This document shows, piece after piece, positions 43,261-52,034 of a DNA stretch of 64,000 nucleotides (positions within the stretch are counted from its first letter, which is position 1; each line of letters opens with the position of its first letter). The translations under genes were made by a program, and so were the position numbers. The notes under the pieces are model-generated. The model was not told the DNA's origin. It did no database searches and saw nothing but the letters and a program-made list of their open reading frames with translations. This stretch comes from Georgenia sp. EYE_87 (lineage in GTDB: Bacteria > Actinomycetota > Actinomycetes > Actinomycetales > Actinomycetaceae): NCBI RefSeq assembly GCF_023148685.1, contig NZ_JAHXNL010000009.1, forward strand, positions 124,001 to 188,000, in the 5' to 3' direction.

Positions 43261-44487
43261 GTGGTCGGTGCGAGCACGTCCACCCGCGTTCCGGCCGGCG
43301 GCCTCGGCGCGGGCACCGGCGCCGCGCTGCTGGTGATCCTCGCGGGGATGGCGGGCGCCCTGCACGTGTGGAAGCTCGCCCCGGCCCTTCCCGCGCTCTC
43401 GGCCGACCTCGGGCTGAGCCTGGTGCAGGGCGGCCTCCTGCTGTCGGTCGTCCAGGTGGCCGGGATGCTCCTCGGTGTGCCGGTCGGGCTGGCGGGGGAC
43501 CGGATCGGCCTGCGCCGTGGACTCCTGCTCGGGCTGACGCTGCTCACCGCGGGCTCCGCCGTCGGCCTCGGCTCCGTGGGCTACCTGCCGCTGCTCGGCT
43601 CCCGGGTGCTGGAGGGCGTGGGCTTCATGCTCGTCTCGATCTGCGCGCCCGCGCTGATCCGCCGGACGGCGCCGCCGGGGCGGGTGTCGCTGCTCACCGG
43701 CGTCTGGGGCTGCCACATCCCGCTGGCCGCGGCCCTCTCGCTGCTGCTCGGCGGCCAGCTCGAGTGGCGGACCTGGTGGGGCGCCGCCGCGGTCTGCTCC
43801 GGCGTCATGGCGGTGGCGGCCGCAGCACTGCTCGCCGCAGACCCGCCCGGCGTCCGCTCGAGGGGCGCCACGGACCGGTTGCGGGCGACGCTGCAGGCGC
43901 GCGGCCCCCTCCTCGTGGCCCTGCTGTTCCTGCTGTACACGGCGCAGTGGAACGGGGTGGTCCAGTTCCTGCCCACGATGTACGCCGACGGCGGCGTCGA
44001 CCCCTCGGGCGCTGCGGCGCTCGGCGCCCTGGTGGCGGGGGTCAACGCCGTCGGCAACCTCGGGGCGGGGGCAGCGCTGCACCACGGCGCGCGCCCGCCG
44101 GTGCTGTGGTGCACGAGCTTCGCCGTGATGGGGCTCAGCGCTGCCGTGGCGTTCGGCGTCGCGCCGCACCTCGGCCCGGACCTCGAGTTCGGGGTGCGCT
44201 ACGGCGCGGTGCTGGTCTTCTCCGCCGTCGGCGGCATGGTGCCGACGACGGTGGTCGCGGGCCTCCTGCGCACCGCGCCGGGCCCGGCGACGATCGCCAC
44301 CTCCCTCGGGCTGGGGCAGCAGCTCAACGCCCTGGGCCAGTTCGCCGGCCCGCCGGCGGTGGCCGCCGTCGCCCAGGCGACGGGCACGTGGGACCACACG
44401 TGGGCGGTCACCGTCGCTCTCGCGGTCTGCGGGATCGCCCTGGCGACCCGCGTCGCCCGCAGCGCGCCGTCGATCCTGCGCGGGTAG
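43261..44487 (+). CDS. MFS transporter (CynX/NimT-like)
   Basis: Major facilitator of 408 residues with about 12 hydrophobic helices. The first half shows ALHVWKLAPALPALSADLGL, a loop 2-3 motif VGLAGDRIGLRRGLLLGL, and GVGFMLVSICAPALIRRTAP. The pattern resembles the CynX/NimT anion or drug branch; substrate unknown. GAGGAGG six bases before the GTG at 43261 decides this start over an ATG 34 codons upstream. It stands alone between the transporter terminator and the convergent amidase gene, gap 27 bases. Confidence 0.85.
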   Translation: MVGASTSTRVPAGGLGAGTGAALLVILAGMAGALHVWKLAPALPALSADLGLSLVQGGLLLSVVQVAGMLLGVPVGLAGDRIGLRRGLLLGLTLLTAGSAVGLGSVGYLPLLGSRVLEGVGFMLVSICAPALIRRTAPPGRVSLLTGVWGCHIPLAAALSLLLGGQLEWRTWWGAAAVCSGVMAVAAAALLAADPPGVRSRGATDRLRATLQARGPLLVALLFLLYTAQWNGVVQFLPTMYADGGVDPSGAAALGALVAGVNAVGNLGAGAALHHGARPPVLWCTSFAVMGLSAAVAFGVAPHLGPDLEFGVRYGAVLVFSAVGGMVPTTVVAGLLRTAPGPATIATSLGLGQQLNALGQFAGPPAVAAVAQATGTWDHTWAVTVALAVCGIALATRVARSAPSILRG

Positions 44488-44514
44488 AGCCGAGCACTGC
44501 CCCGAGCGGTGGCG

Positions 44515-45190
44515 TCAGCGGAAGATGCCGAACGTGTCCTTCCGGTCCCCGTTCCAGTCGCCGACGAGCATGCGGTCGGTGGTCCGCCCGTAGGTGAAGG
44601 TCTTGTCGGCGACACCCGAGGTGAGGCTGTTCCTGATCATGAGCTGGTCGCCACGGCGCACGGCGATGGTGTCCTCGCCGTCGCCGTCCCAGTCCCCGAC
44701 GAGCATCGTGTCGCCGGGGCGGCCGTAGGCGATGACCCGGTCGGCGACGCCGGTGGACATGGTGTTCTTGATGTACAGCGTGCGCTCGCGCCGCACCGCG
44801 AACGTGTCGGTGCCGTTGCCGTCCCAGTCCCCGACGAGGATCTCGTCATCGGGCTTGCCGTAGTAGACGATCTTGTCGGCCGGTCCCGAGGTGACGGTGT
44901 TCTTGATGTGGTACTCCCGGCCGCGGCGCACCGCGAGGGTGTCGACCCTGTCCCCGTTCCAGTCCCCGACCAGGACGACGTCGCCGGGACGGCCGTAGGC
45001 GAAGGTCTTGTCGGCCGGACCGGAGGTGTTGGAGTTCCGGACCGCGAAGATCTGGTGCGTGCGTGCGGCCGGGGTGTCGGTGCCGTTGCCGTCCCAGTCG
45101 CCCACGATGATCGTCGAGCTCGTCGGGCCGTACGAGAAGACGACGTCGGACGAGGCGGTCAGGGCGTTGTTGAGGTAGATGGGGTGCAGC
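44515..45190 (-). repeat. Five in-frame repeats of about 135 bp encoding FG-GAP blades
   Basis: The amidase 3' end repeats a 45-codon unit around VGDW(D/N)G(N/D)..DT. Units are diverged but regular, giving a domain of β-propeller-like blades. Confidence 0.8.
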
Positions 45191-46602
45191 CCCGTCGTCG
45201 GGCTCGAGGTCGCGGGCGTCGGCGCAGGCGTCGGCGCGGGGGCCGGGGCGGGTGCCGGCGCCGGCGGGTCGGTCTTGCTCGCCACCGCGGTGCGCATGGC
45301 GGCGAGGCGGCCGTAGATGTCCTTGCCCGGGCAGGCGGTGGCGGAGACGTCCATGTGCCCGAAGATGCGGGGCAGGTTCACGCCCTTGACCAGGGCTGGG
45401 GTGCCGGGCGAGTAGATGCCGCTCCTGGTGCTGGCGTCGATGCCGGCTCGCCCGAACTGCCAGGCCAGCACGTCGGTCATGGCGTCGATGGTGGCGGTCG
45501 GAGCGGCGATCTTGGTGTAGTCGCCCATGGCGGAGATGCCGACGGTTCCGTTGTTCACCGGCGCGGCGTGCGCACCCTGGGGCATCATCCCGGCGGGCGC
45601 GGCCAGCGAGCCGGTGCGGCCCTCGTAGACCCGGCCCCACTTGTCGACGAGAAAGTTGTACCCGATGTCGCCCCAGCCGCGCGTGACCGCGTGGTACTGG
45701 TAGATGCCGCGCACCACCGAGGCGGCCTGGGTCTGGGTGTAGCTGTTCGTCCCGGCCGTGTGGTGCACGACCGCAGCGCGCAGCGCCCGGTAGGTCGGCT
45801 GCCAGGTCATCTTGTCCTCGTCCGCGCCCCACCCGGCGCGGGAGATGATCGAGGGCCGCGGCGGGAGCACCGCGGTCGAGACCGGGGAGGCCGCGACGCT
45901 GGCGCCGACGAGCCCGGCGGGAATCACCGAGCTCGAGCCCGGGGCGGCCGGGGCGACGGTGGGGACCGGGATCGGGGTGCTCTCGGCGCCCGCTGCGGCC
46001 GGTTCCGAGGCGGGGGTCTGCAGGTCCTCGGAGGACAGGACGGTGATGGCGAGGTTGTCCGGCAGGGCGGACGCCGAGCCGGTGATGCGCACCTGGATCG
46101 TCTGCGCGCCGCCGGTGACGAACGGGTCGGTGCCGGCGGCAGCCTCGGCCCCGCTCATGCCCTCCTCGTGGGAGGTCTCGTCCCACTCCGACCAGACGCC
46201 GTCCTCCTCCACCCGGACGAAGATCTGGGCGTCCGCGGCGAGCTCCTGCCCGGCCTCCCAGGTCAGCCCGGCGACGAGGAACTCCTCGGTGGGGATCGGC
46301 TGCGTCAGCACGGCGTCGGTGCCGACGACGGCGGTCTCGGAGGAGGCCGAGAACTGGCCGGCCGGGACCGGGGCCTCGAGACCGGCGGTGGCCACCCGGG
46401 TGCGGGCGCCGTCGTCGTCGGTGAGCGCGATGACCATCGGCTCCACGGCGGGCGCCTCGGCGACGGCGGACGCCTCGGTGCCAGCGGGGGTCTCGGAGCC
46501 CTCCGGTGCCGCACCCGCCGTGGCGGAGGTGGTGGAGGCGACGACGAGAGACGTGCTGAGCAGGATCCCGGCTGCGACGAGCCGGACGGGGCGAGCGTGC
46601 AT
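44515..46602 (-). CDS. Secreted N-acetylmuramoyl-L-alanine amidase (PGRP type) with FG-GAP repeats
   Basis: Exported cell-wall hydrolase of 695 residues. A signal peptide (about 1-30) is followed by an all-beta N-terminal region containing FVRVEEDGVWSEWDETSHEE, a PGRP/Amidase_2 domain (about 250-410; ISRAGWGADEDKMTWQPTYR, Zn ligands in AVVHHTAG and ATACPGKD), a Pro/Ala linker, and five 45-residue FG-GAP/VCBS-type repeats (VGDWDGNGTDT, VGDWNGDRVDT and variants) from about residue 470 to the end. The DxDxNG-like loops suggest calcium-stabilised blades. It probably cleaves peptidoglycan stem peptides and binds the cell surface by the repeats. Confidence 0.93.
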   Translation of the reverse strand: MHARPVRLVAAGILLSTSLVVASTTSATAGAAPEGSETPAGTEASAVAEAPAVEPMVIALTDDDGARTRVATAGLEAPVPAGQFSASSETAVVGTDAVLTQPIPTEEFLVAGLTWEAGQELAADAQIFVRVEEDGVWSEWDETSHEEGMSGAEAAAGTDPFVTGGAQTIQVRITGSASALPDNLAITVLSSEDLQTPASEPAAAGAESTPIPVPTVAPAAPGSSSVIPAGLVGASVAASPVSTAVLPPRPSIISRAGWGADEDKMTWQPTYRALRAAVVHHTAGTNSYTQTQAASVVRGIYQYHAVTRGWGDIGYNFLVDKWGRVYEGRTGSLAAPAGMMPQGAHAAPVNNGTVGISAMGDYTKIAAPTATIDAMTDVLAWQFGRAGIDASTRSGIYSPGTPALVKGVNLPRIFGHMDVSATACPGKDIYGRLAAMRTAVASKTDPPAPAPAPAPAPTPAPTPATSSPTTGLHPIYLNNALTASSDVVFSYGPTSSTIIVGDWDGNGTDTPAARTHQIFAVRNSNTSGPADKTFAYGRPGDVVLVGDWNGDRVDTLAVRRGREYHIKNTVTSGPADKIVYYGKPDDEILVGDWDGNGTDTFAVRRERTLYIKNTMSTGVADRVIAYGRPGDTMLVGDWDGDGEDTIAVRRGDQLMIRNSLTSGVADKTFTYGRTTDRMLVGDWNGDRKDTFGIFR

Positions 46603-46932
46603 GCGAGGACTTCCTGGTCGGGCACATGGCGTGCGGATCTGCCGGCGGCCTGAGGCGGGGCCCGGAGGTCCCGTCGGTGCTGCGTCACTCGGTGCCCTAC
46701 GCACCATCTGTCACACCAGCACCACCATGGTGGGGCACGGGGAGGCCGTTCGTACCCCAAAAGCGCGGACTAATTTTGACCGGTGTCCGTATCCGACCCC
46801 GCGGCGACCGCGTGACGCGGCCGAGATCGGCGGGGATCCGCCGTTTCTGCGCGCCGTCCGGCGCCCCCGTCCGCCTGTGAGACCGCCCACACCAGGCACC
46901 GCGCCACCTCCGGCCCCGCGCCGACGGGTTGC
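46603..46932. other. Upstream region of the amidase gene, no gene seen
   Basis: 330 bases upstream of the amidase start. It contains the palindrome CCACCATGGTGG (46722-46733) and an AT-rich patch unusual for the window around 46760-46780 (GCGGACTAATTTTGACC), likely part of the amidase promoter region. Confidence 0.5.
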
Positions 46933-47343
46933 TCAGGCCTGTCGGTCCAGCGGCTTGCAGTCGCCGTCGCACCCGGTGGGTGAGGGCTCGGACGAGCCGG
47001 TGGCCGGCCGGTGGAGCACCGCGTGGCCCGGACGGACCGTCAGGGCCGTCGGGGCGTCGGGAGCGGCCCGACCGGTGCCGCCGCCCGGGACCGAGGCGTC
47101 GCCGTCGACGATGAGGGAGTACCCGCCCGCCCGCCGGGGCGGGAAGACGAGGGTCACCGCCGGGTGCTCGGCCGCCAGGGCCGCCGCGGACCGGCCGGGG
47201 GAGTCGATCACCAGGGCGCCGTCGACGAGGCGCGGGACCACGGCGAGGACGTGCGGGCGTTCGCGACCCGGGCTGAGCAGGTACGCGAAGTCGTGCTCCG
47301 CCATGGCGGCACCCAGCTCGCCGAGGTCGACCTTGATGCTCAT
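46933..47343 (-). CDS. Pyridoxamine 5'-phosphate oxidase-like (FMN-binding split-barrel) small protein
   Basis: Small protein of 136 residues resembling the PPOX/FMN split-barrel family: RPHVLAVVPRLVDGALVIDS is the family's first strand pair, VTLVFPPRRAGGYSLIVDGD the second, and a polar tail follows. Such proteins bind FMN, F420 or haem; the cofactor cannot be told. The ATG overlaps the methyltransferase stop by 3 bases, so the two are coupled. A Cys pair in the tail (GCDGDC) is of unknown meaning. Confidence 0.7.
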   Translation of the reverse strand: MSIKVDLGELGAAMAEHDFAYLLSPGRERPHVLAVVPRLVDGALVIDSPGRSAAALAAEHPAVTLVFPPRRAGGYSLIVDGDASVPGGGTGRAAPDAPTALTVRPGHAVLHRPATGSSEPSPTGCDGDCKPLDRQA

Positions 47344-47963
47344 GCGCTGTCCCTTCCGTGCCGCTCGTCCGCATCATGCTCTCGCGGGACGCGGCGCCGT
47401 GAGCCGGGTCCAGGTCCGGTGCGCCGCAGCACGATCGTCGCCCGGCCGTCTCCCTCGACGTCGCGGAGCACGCGGTGCCCGGAGGTCCGGGCCAGCGCGC
47501 TCAGCTCGCCGGCACCCGCCGCGAACCGCGAGGGCGCGGGCGCACCCATCTCGGACAGCACGGTGACGACCAGCAGGCCGCCGGGCGCCAGGAGGCCCGC
47601 GAGCGAGCGGAGCACCGCGGGGTCGCGGAACCGCTGGCACACCACCAGGTCGTACGGGCCGGTGACGTCGGCGGGGAGACCGCCGGTCAGGTCCGCGACC
47701 CGCCCCCGGACCGGTCCGGCGAGCCCGAGGGCGACCGCCTGGTCGGCCAGCCGGGCCACCGCCACGGGCGAGGCGTCCAGCGCGTCCACCGTGAACCCGC
47801 GCTGCGCGGCCCACAGCGTCACCGCGCCGAGCCCGCACGCCACGTCGAGGGCGCGGCCGCCGTCGGGCAGCGCGTCCTCCAGGCCCGTGAGCCCGTCCGG
47901 CGCCCGGGGGACCGCGGGCGGCGCGTCGCGGTGGCGCGCGTCCCAGCGTCGACCGTCGTCCAT
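47340..47963 (-). CDS. Class I SAM-dependent methyltransferase
   Basis: Methyltransferase of 207 residues. Motif I GRALDVACGLGAVTLWAAQR binds S-adenosylmethionine, VDALDASPVAVARL is the acidic loop after strand 2, and GPYDLVVCQRFRDPAVLRSL is motif IV. The opening WDARHRDAP is typical of small TehB/thiopurine-type methyltransferases; the substrate is unknown. A charged tail (about 20 residues) ends the protein. It is divergent from the nucleotidyltransferase gene with a 55-base gap. Confidence 0.85.
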   Translation of the reverse strand: MDDGRRWDARHRDAPPAVPRAPDGLTGLEDALPDGGRALDVACGLGAVTLWAAQRGFTVDALDASPVAVARLADQAVALGLAGPVRGRVADLTGGLPADVTGPYDLVVCQRFRDPAVLRSLAGLLAPGGLLVVTVLSEMGAPAPSRFAAGAGELSALARTSGHRVLRDVEGDGRATIVLRRTGPGPGSRRRVPREHDADERHGRDSA

Positions 47964-48018
47964 GCGCTCTTCATACCGTGTGCGCACACCCGGGGGCGGA
48001 CCCGGCCACACTGGGGAG

Positions 48019-48606
48019 GTGCCGACCTCCGCCCCGCCCCGCGTGACCGGCCTGCTGCTCGCGGCCGGAGCGGGCCGCCGCATGGGGATGCCGAAGGCGC
48101 TCGTCGTGACCGACGGCGTTCCGTGGGTCCGCCGGGCGGCCGACGTGCTGCTCGCCGGCGGGTGCGCCGACGTCGTCGTCGTGCTCGGTGCCGCGGAGCA
48201 GGAGGCGCGGGACGCCCTCGCGGGTGTCGGCCCGCGCGTGGCCGCCGTCGCCTGCCCGGCGTGGGCGGAGGGCATGGGCGAGTCGCTCCGCACCGGGCTC
48301 GCCGCCCTCCGGGAGCGGTCGGCGGGGGCGGCGCTCGTCCACCTGGTCGACCTTCCCGACGTCGGACCCGCCGTGGTGCGGCGGATGCTCGCCGCAGCCG
48401 CCGGGCCCGCGGCGCTCGCGCGCGCCGCCTACGACGGCGTCCCCGGCCACCCCGTGCTCCTCGGCGCCGACCACTTCGCCGGCGTCGCCGCGCTCGCGGC
48501 CGGGGACACCGGCGCCCGCGAGTACCTGCGCCGCCACCGGCCCGCGGTCGTCGAGTGCGGCGACCTCGCCGGCGGGCTGGACGTCGACGCGCCGCCGCGC
48601 CCCTGA
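48019..48606 (+). CDS. MobA/MocA-like nucleotidyltransferase
   Basis: Nucleotidyltransferase of 195 residues with the NTP-transferase motif VTGLLLAAGAGRRMGMPKAL, LLAGGCADVVVVLGAAEQEA and ALVHLVDLPDVGPAVVRRML (the metal-binding DxPD region). This is the MobA-like group that includes the molybdopterin cytidylyltransferase MocA; no molybdenum-enzyme genes are nearby, so the function is open. The GTG start follows CACACT by six bases with no usable Shine-Dalgarno spacing, which suggests a leaderless transcript. Confidence 0.85.
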   Translation: MPTSAPPRVTGLLLAAGAGRRMGMPKALVVTDGVPWVRRAADVLLAGGCADVVVVLGAAEQEARDALAGVGPRVAAVACPAWAEGMGESLRTGLAALRERSAGAALVHLVDLPDVGPAVVRRMLAAAAGPAALARAAYDGVPGHPVLLGADHFAGVAALAAGDTGAREYLRRHRPAVVECGDLAGGLDVDAPPRP

Positions 48607-48671
48607 TCGTCCGGGCGAGGGCTCGCGGGTTCGCCGTGGGCACGCTCGTCGGGCGGGACGTGGGTGACGGC

Positions 48672-49511
48672 TCAGGACCCGAGCGTCACCGTCACCCGGA
48701 ACCGCTCGCCGAGGTCGACGTCGATCCCGGTCACGTGCGCGCCGGCGAAGGTCAGCTCCTTGAGGTCGACCGAGCGGTCGCGGTAGCGGCCGAGCGCCGA
48801 CTCGATGAAGCCCTGGGCGAGCGAGCCCAGGATGCCGCCTGCCCTGGCGGCCAGCTCCTCCACGCGGACGACCAGGTCGTCGTCGAGCGTGACCTCCGCG
48901 TGGCCCGTGACGTTCGCGGAGGCGAACCCCTTCGACACCCTGGCCGCGAGGTCGAAGCGCCACCGGTTCGGGCCGGTGGCCCGCGGCGCGACCCTGACGT
49001 CCCTGACGGCGGCCCCCATCTGCTTCGCGAGCTCCGCTGCCACCGTGCCCGCCGCCGCGCTCACCGCCGCGACCTCACCCTCGACGACCGCCCGGCCCGC
49101 CGTGCCGCCGCCGCTGGCGCGCTCGTCGCGGAACGCCAGCCACAGCTGGCCGGAGTCGTCGTGGAGCCAGGTCGCCGGGACGTGCTGAGCGTCGAGCTGC
49201 ACGACGATCGGTGCGCCGAAGGCGACGACGGGACGTCCCGCGATGCTGAGGGTCCCGACCTCGGTGTGCACGCCGCCGGCGGTGGACCGGGGCGGGCGCA
49301 GGCTGATCGCGCTGCGGGAGAGGTAGCGGTTGTCGATGACGCTGCCCGAGAGGTCGATGCCCAGCTGCTCGACCGCACCGGGGGCCGACATCTGCGCCGT
49401 GACGGCCACGTCGGACTCCCGGAGGTGCAGGGCGTCCGTGAGCGACCGGGCGACCCGCCCGGCGAGCTCGTCGCCGTCGACCGGGATCTGGGCGGCACCT
49501 GCAGGGATCAT
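48672..49511 (-). CDS. LmeA/DUF2993-like protein
   Basis: Protein of 279 residues that I assign with caution to the LmeA/DUF2993 lipid-binding group. It has repeated beta-rich segments (VEQLGIDLSGSVIDNRYLSR, LTFAGAHVTGIDVDLGERFR) and amphipathic stretches (FIESALGRYRDRSVDLKELT). It lacks an obvious signal peptide or membrane helix, unlike LmeA, so it may be cytoplasmic or misassigned. No ribosome binding site is obvious beyond AGGAGT. It is followed downstream by the convergent nucleotidyltransferase; the 156-base gap upstream to the DUF2461 gene is empty. Confidence 0.55.
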   Translation of the reverse strand: MIPAGAAQIPVDGDELAGRVARSLTDALHLRESDVAVTAQMSAPGAVEQLGIDLSGSVIDNRYLSRSAISLRPPRSTAGGVHTEVGTLSIAGRPVVAFGAPIVVQLDAQHVPATWLHDDSGQLWLAFRDERASGGGTAGRAVVEGEVAAVSAAAGTVAAELAKQMGAAVRDVRVAPRATGPNRWRFDLAARVSKGFASANVTGHAEVTLDDDLVVRVEELAARAGGILGSLAQGFIESALGRYRDRSVDLKELTFAGAHVTGIDVDLGERFRVTVTLGS

Positions 49512-49667
49512 GCGTACTCCTCGGGGCTGGGCGGCGGGCGGCCGCGCAGGCGACCGCCGTGCGGAACGGAAACCTCGTCGATGCTACGCACCCGCCCTGC
49601 CTCCGGCCCCTCGGCCGGAAACCTCCGGCCGTCGGCCCCGTCGCCGGTCGGGTCGCCGGGGCGGACC

Positions 49668-50303
49668 TCAGTCCGGACCGACGCGGGACACCGCCCACGT
49701 GGCCAGCGGCCGGAGCTGGCGCCACCTGCGCCGCACCTCGTCCAGCGCGGCGGGCGTGGCGAGCCAGGGTGGGGTCCCCACGTTCGTCACCGCCATGAGC
49801 TCCTTGCGGCGGAGCAGCTCGACGCGGGGGTGGTCGGCCGGGTAGCCGCGCGGGTGAGTCTTCAGCGCGGCGCCCTCCACGGAGAACCCGGCTGCGACGA
49901 GGGCGGCCACGATGCCCGCCAGCTCGGCCCCGGCGTCGGAGTCGACTGCCCGGCGGAAGCGGTCGGTCTGGGCGGGGGAGTGGGTGCGGAAGCCGCCGCC
50001 GACGATGAGCCCGTCGGCGTCGAGCCCGACGTAGTACCCCAGGCCGGGTGCCGACCCGGCGATCGCTCCCTGGTGCGTCTTGTACGGGGACTTGTCCGGG
50101 CTGAAGCGCACGTCGCGGTGCGGGCGGAAGATGGTGGCCGGGCCGAACTCCGGTTCCAGCGCGGCGACGAGCGCCCGCATCGGGTCGCGGACCTCACGCT
50201 CCCACCGGTCCTTGTTCGCCGCCCAGAACTCGCGCGTGTTGTGGTGCTCGAGCTCGGCGTAGAACCGCGGTCCCCAGAGTGAGAAGCCCGTGAAGTCGGC
50301 CAT
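49668..50303 (-). CDS. DUF2461 family protein
   Basis: Protein of 211 residues of the DUF2461 family, widespread and uncharacterised. Family patterns are FYAELEHHNTREFWAANKDR at the N-terminus, FRPHRDVRFSPDKSPYKTHQ in the middle and the C-terminal LKTHPRGYPADHPRVELLRR, ending in an Arg-rich helix. No membrane helix or signal peptide. Length is typical. Just upstream of the start are about 2.5 copies of a 38-bp direct repeat. Confidence 0.9.
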   Translation of the reverse strand: MADFTGFSLWGPRFYAELEHHNTREFWAANKDRWEREVRDPMRALVAALEPEFGPATIFRPHRDVRFSPDKSPYKTHQGAIAGSAPGLGYYVGLDADGLIVGGGFRTHSPAQTDRFRRAVDSDAGAELAGIVAALVAAGFSVEGAALKTHPRGYPADHPRVELLRRKELMAVTNVGTPPWLATPAALDEVRRRWRQLRPLATWAVSRVGPD

Positions 50304-50309
50304 GGCCCC

Positions 50310-50404
50310 ATCATGTCGGTCGAGAGCTCGTCGGGACCGGCGGTTCGATCATGTCGGTGAGAGCTCGCCGGGACCGGCGGCTCGCGATCATGTCGTCCGA
50401 GAGG
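50310..50404. repeat. Direct repeat of 38-39 bp, two full copies and a partial third
   Basis: Units beginning ATCATGTCGGT start at 50310, 50348 and 50387. The core GAGAGCTCG..GGGACCGGCGG is shared by the first two; the third is truncated after GAGAGG. They lie directly upstream of the DUF2461 gene and could influence its promoter, or be slippage products. Confidence 0.8.
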
Positions 50405-50680
50405 ATCGCGGCGATCACCGTCCGGCGGGGCCCGGAGAGGTTTCTCACGACGGCGCAGATTCGTTCCCGTTCCGGCCGCGCGGACCGTCGCCCCGCCCTA
50501 TCCTGACCAGTGCCTTTTGTCCCATGGGCCGTCCGCAAACTGCTGAGACGGTTGTGGGTGGAGGGCCGGGACCTCGGGTGCCGGACCGTGAGCGCGCGCC
50601 GCGGCCGGGGCGGGGCAGCTCATCCCGCGGAAGCGCGCCGTGACCGCCGGTCACGGGAGGCCACCGCGGGTGGATGGGTC

Positions 50681-50708
50681 GGGACGGGGTGGCGCGCCAC
50701 CCCGTCCC
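50681..50708 (-). terminator. Hairpin downstream of the glutaredoxin-like gene
   Basis: Perfect 28-bp palindrome (arms GGGACGGGGTGGCG and CGCCACCCCGTCCC), 35 bases after the glutaredoxin-like stop. A smaller CCCGCCGGGCGGG palindrome lies between them. Confidence 0.75.
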
Positions 50709-50742
50709 GGAGTCCCGGTCCCGCCGGGCGGGAGCCGGTGGT

Positions 50743-51012
50743 TCAGGCGGAGTGAACGGCGGCGAGCCGCTGCTCCAGACGCTCGGCCGGCAGCACTCCC
50801 TCGCTGAAGTAGGCGCCGTCCACCAGGACCAGCGGCATCATCGCGGGCCGGAACTCGTCCACCAGCACCACGCCCTCGGGGGACTGCGCGAGCACCTCGA
50901 TCACCGTGAGCTCGTGCCGCTCGGCGAGCTTGTCCAGGGTGTTGACGACCCCGGCGTAGAACGGGCACCCGGGAGCCGTGACGACGGTGACGCGGGCGGG
51001 GCTCGTAGACAT
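50743..51012 (-). CDS. Glutaredoxin/thioredoxin-fold small protein with a single active-site Cys
   Basis: Protein of 89 residues with a glutaredoxin-like fold: VTVVTAPGCPFYAGVVNTLD carries the active-site position with CPFY in place of CPYC, so there is no resolving Cys. A cis-Pro-like segment MMPLVLVDGAYFSEG follows. The AAGGAG ribosome binding site supports the ATG at 51012. It is divergent from the copper-binding CueP gene across 297 bases, which may mean a shared metal or thiol stress function; that is inference. Confidence 0.75.
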   Translation of the reverse strand: MSTSPARVTVVTAPGCPFYAGVVNTLDKLAERHELTVIEVLAQSPEGVVLVDEFRPAMMPLVLVDGAYFSEGVLPAERLEQRLAAVHSA

Positions 51013-51309
51013 GCTGGTTCTCCTTGGTGAGGGTGTTTCGTCCATCTTCGACCTTCTCGCACCGGTTGTCGGCCTCCCTGGGACGTCGGTCCCGAGCGGA
51101 CGTCCACGCGCCGACGTGGGCGGGAGCTCCGCCCCGGCACCGCGGCGGACGACCGCGGCGAACGGTGCCGAGGCACCGGGGCGAACGGCGCCGAGGCCTC
51201 GACGCGATCCTCCAGAAACGGACCTAGGGCCCAATCCGGGCGTCTCGGGCCGTGGCATGGTTACGGACGACGTACCGGTCCAGCCGGTGGCCGGGCGGAT
51301 GGAGGAGAC

Positions 51310-51930
51310 ATGATGCGAAGGATCGCGGTCGCGGCCGCAGGTGTGGTGCTGGTGCTCGCCGGCTGCTCGACGGGCGCAGAGCCCGGCACGGACGAGACGG
51401 CTGAGGCTGGGCAGACCGCCGCGGCCGGAACGACCGAGGCTGCGTCGGCGGGCGTCGAGGTGCGCCTGGCCGACTACGGCCTGGACGGCCTTGCGGCGGA
51501 CCGGATCGTCGACGAGCTTGACCGTCTCCCGCTCGGCGAACGACCGGACGACCTCATGGCGTCCGTCCGGGTGGACGAGCTGGTGCTCTCCGACGGGCAG
51601 GAGGAGCTCGCGATGGAGCTGCCGCAGGACCGGTTCTACGTGTCCGTCGCGCCCTTCGTGGAGCAGACGCACGAGTGCTTCTACCACTCGCTCACCACCT
51701 GCACCGGCGAGCTGGGCGGCGAGGAGGTCCGGGTGACCATCGTCGACGACGCCGGAGAGGTGCTCGTCGACGAGCAGACCACCACGTACGACAACGGCTT
51801 CGTCGGGTTCTGGCTGCCGCGCGAGGTCGCGGGCACCATCCGCGTGTCCTACGACGGGCTCGAGGGCGAGGCCGACTTCGCCACCACGGACGACGGCGCC
51901 ACCTGCGTGACCACGCTCCAGCTCGCCTGA
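51310..51930 (+). CDS. cueP: CueP-family copper-binding lipoprotein
   Basis: Secreted metal-binding lipoprotein of 206 residues. A signal peptide with lipobox VLVLAGC anchors it outside the membrane. The conserved CueP core is intact: DRFYVSVAPFVEQTHECFYH, then SLTTCTGELGG and NGFVGFWLPREVAG, and the C-terminal GATCVTTLQL. The Cys residues of THECFYHSLTTC and ATCVTT match the Cu(I) ligands of Salmonella CueP, which stores or delivers periplasmic copper. GGAGGAG precedes the ATG. No CueR, CsoR or copper ATPase genes are in view. Confidence 0.9.
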   Translation: MMRRIAVAAAGVVLVLAGCSTGAEPGTDETAEAGQTAAAGTTEAASAGVEVRLADYGLDGLAADRIVDELDRLPLGERPDDLMASVRVDELVLSDGQEELAMELPQDRFYVSVAPFVEQTHECFYHSLTTCTGELGGEEVRVTIVDDAGEVLVDEQTTTYDNGFVGFWLPREVAGTIRVSYDGLEGEADFATTDDGATCVTTLQLA

Positions 51931-52034
51931 TCTCCACCGCCCCGGCCGGGCCCCCCCGTTCCCCTGTGGATCGCCCCGGCCGGGAGCCGGTGGTCCGCCC
52001 TAACCTCGCGATCACCGAGGAGAAGGGGAGGACG

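Larger units (their letters stand above)
50304..50742. other. Intergenic region with 38-bp direct repeats
   Basis: 439 bases between the DUF2461 and glutaredoxin-like genes. It holds the repeats at 50310-50404 and the 28-bp perfect palindrome at 50681-50708. Short open frames (for example 50510-50755 on the plus strand) have no recognisable product and are rejected. Confidence 0.6.

Noticed and set aside
46722-46733. CCACCATGGTGG as a regulator site for the amidase
   Set aside because: A single palindrome without a second copy or nearby regulator; noted only as part of the upstream region.
50510-50755. Possible 81-residue protein on the plus strand
   Set aside because: Low-complexity Arg/Gly composition, no ribosome binding site of note, and it runs into the hairpin and the end of the glutaredoxin-like gene.
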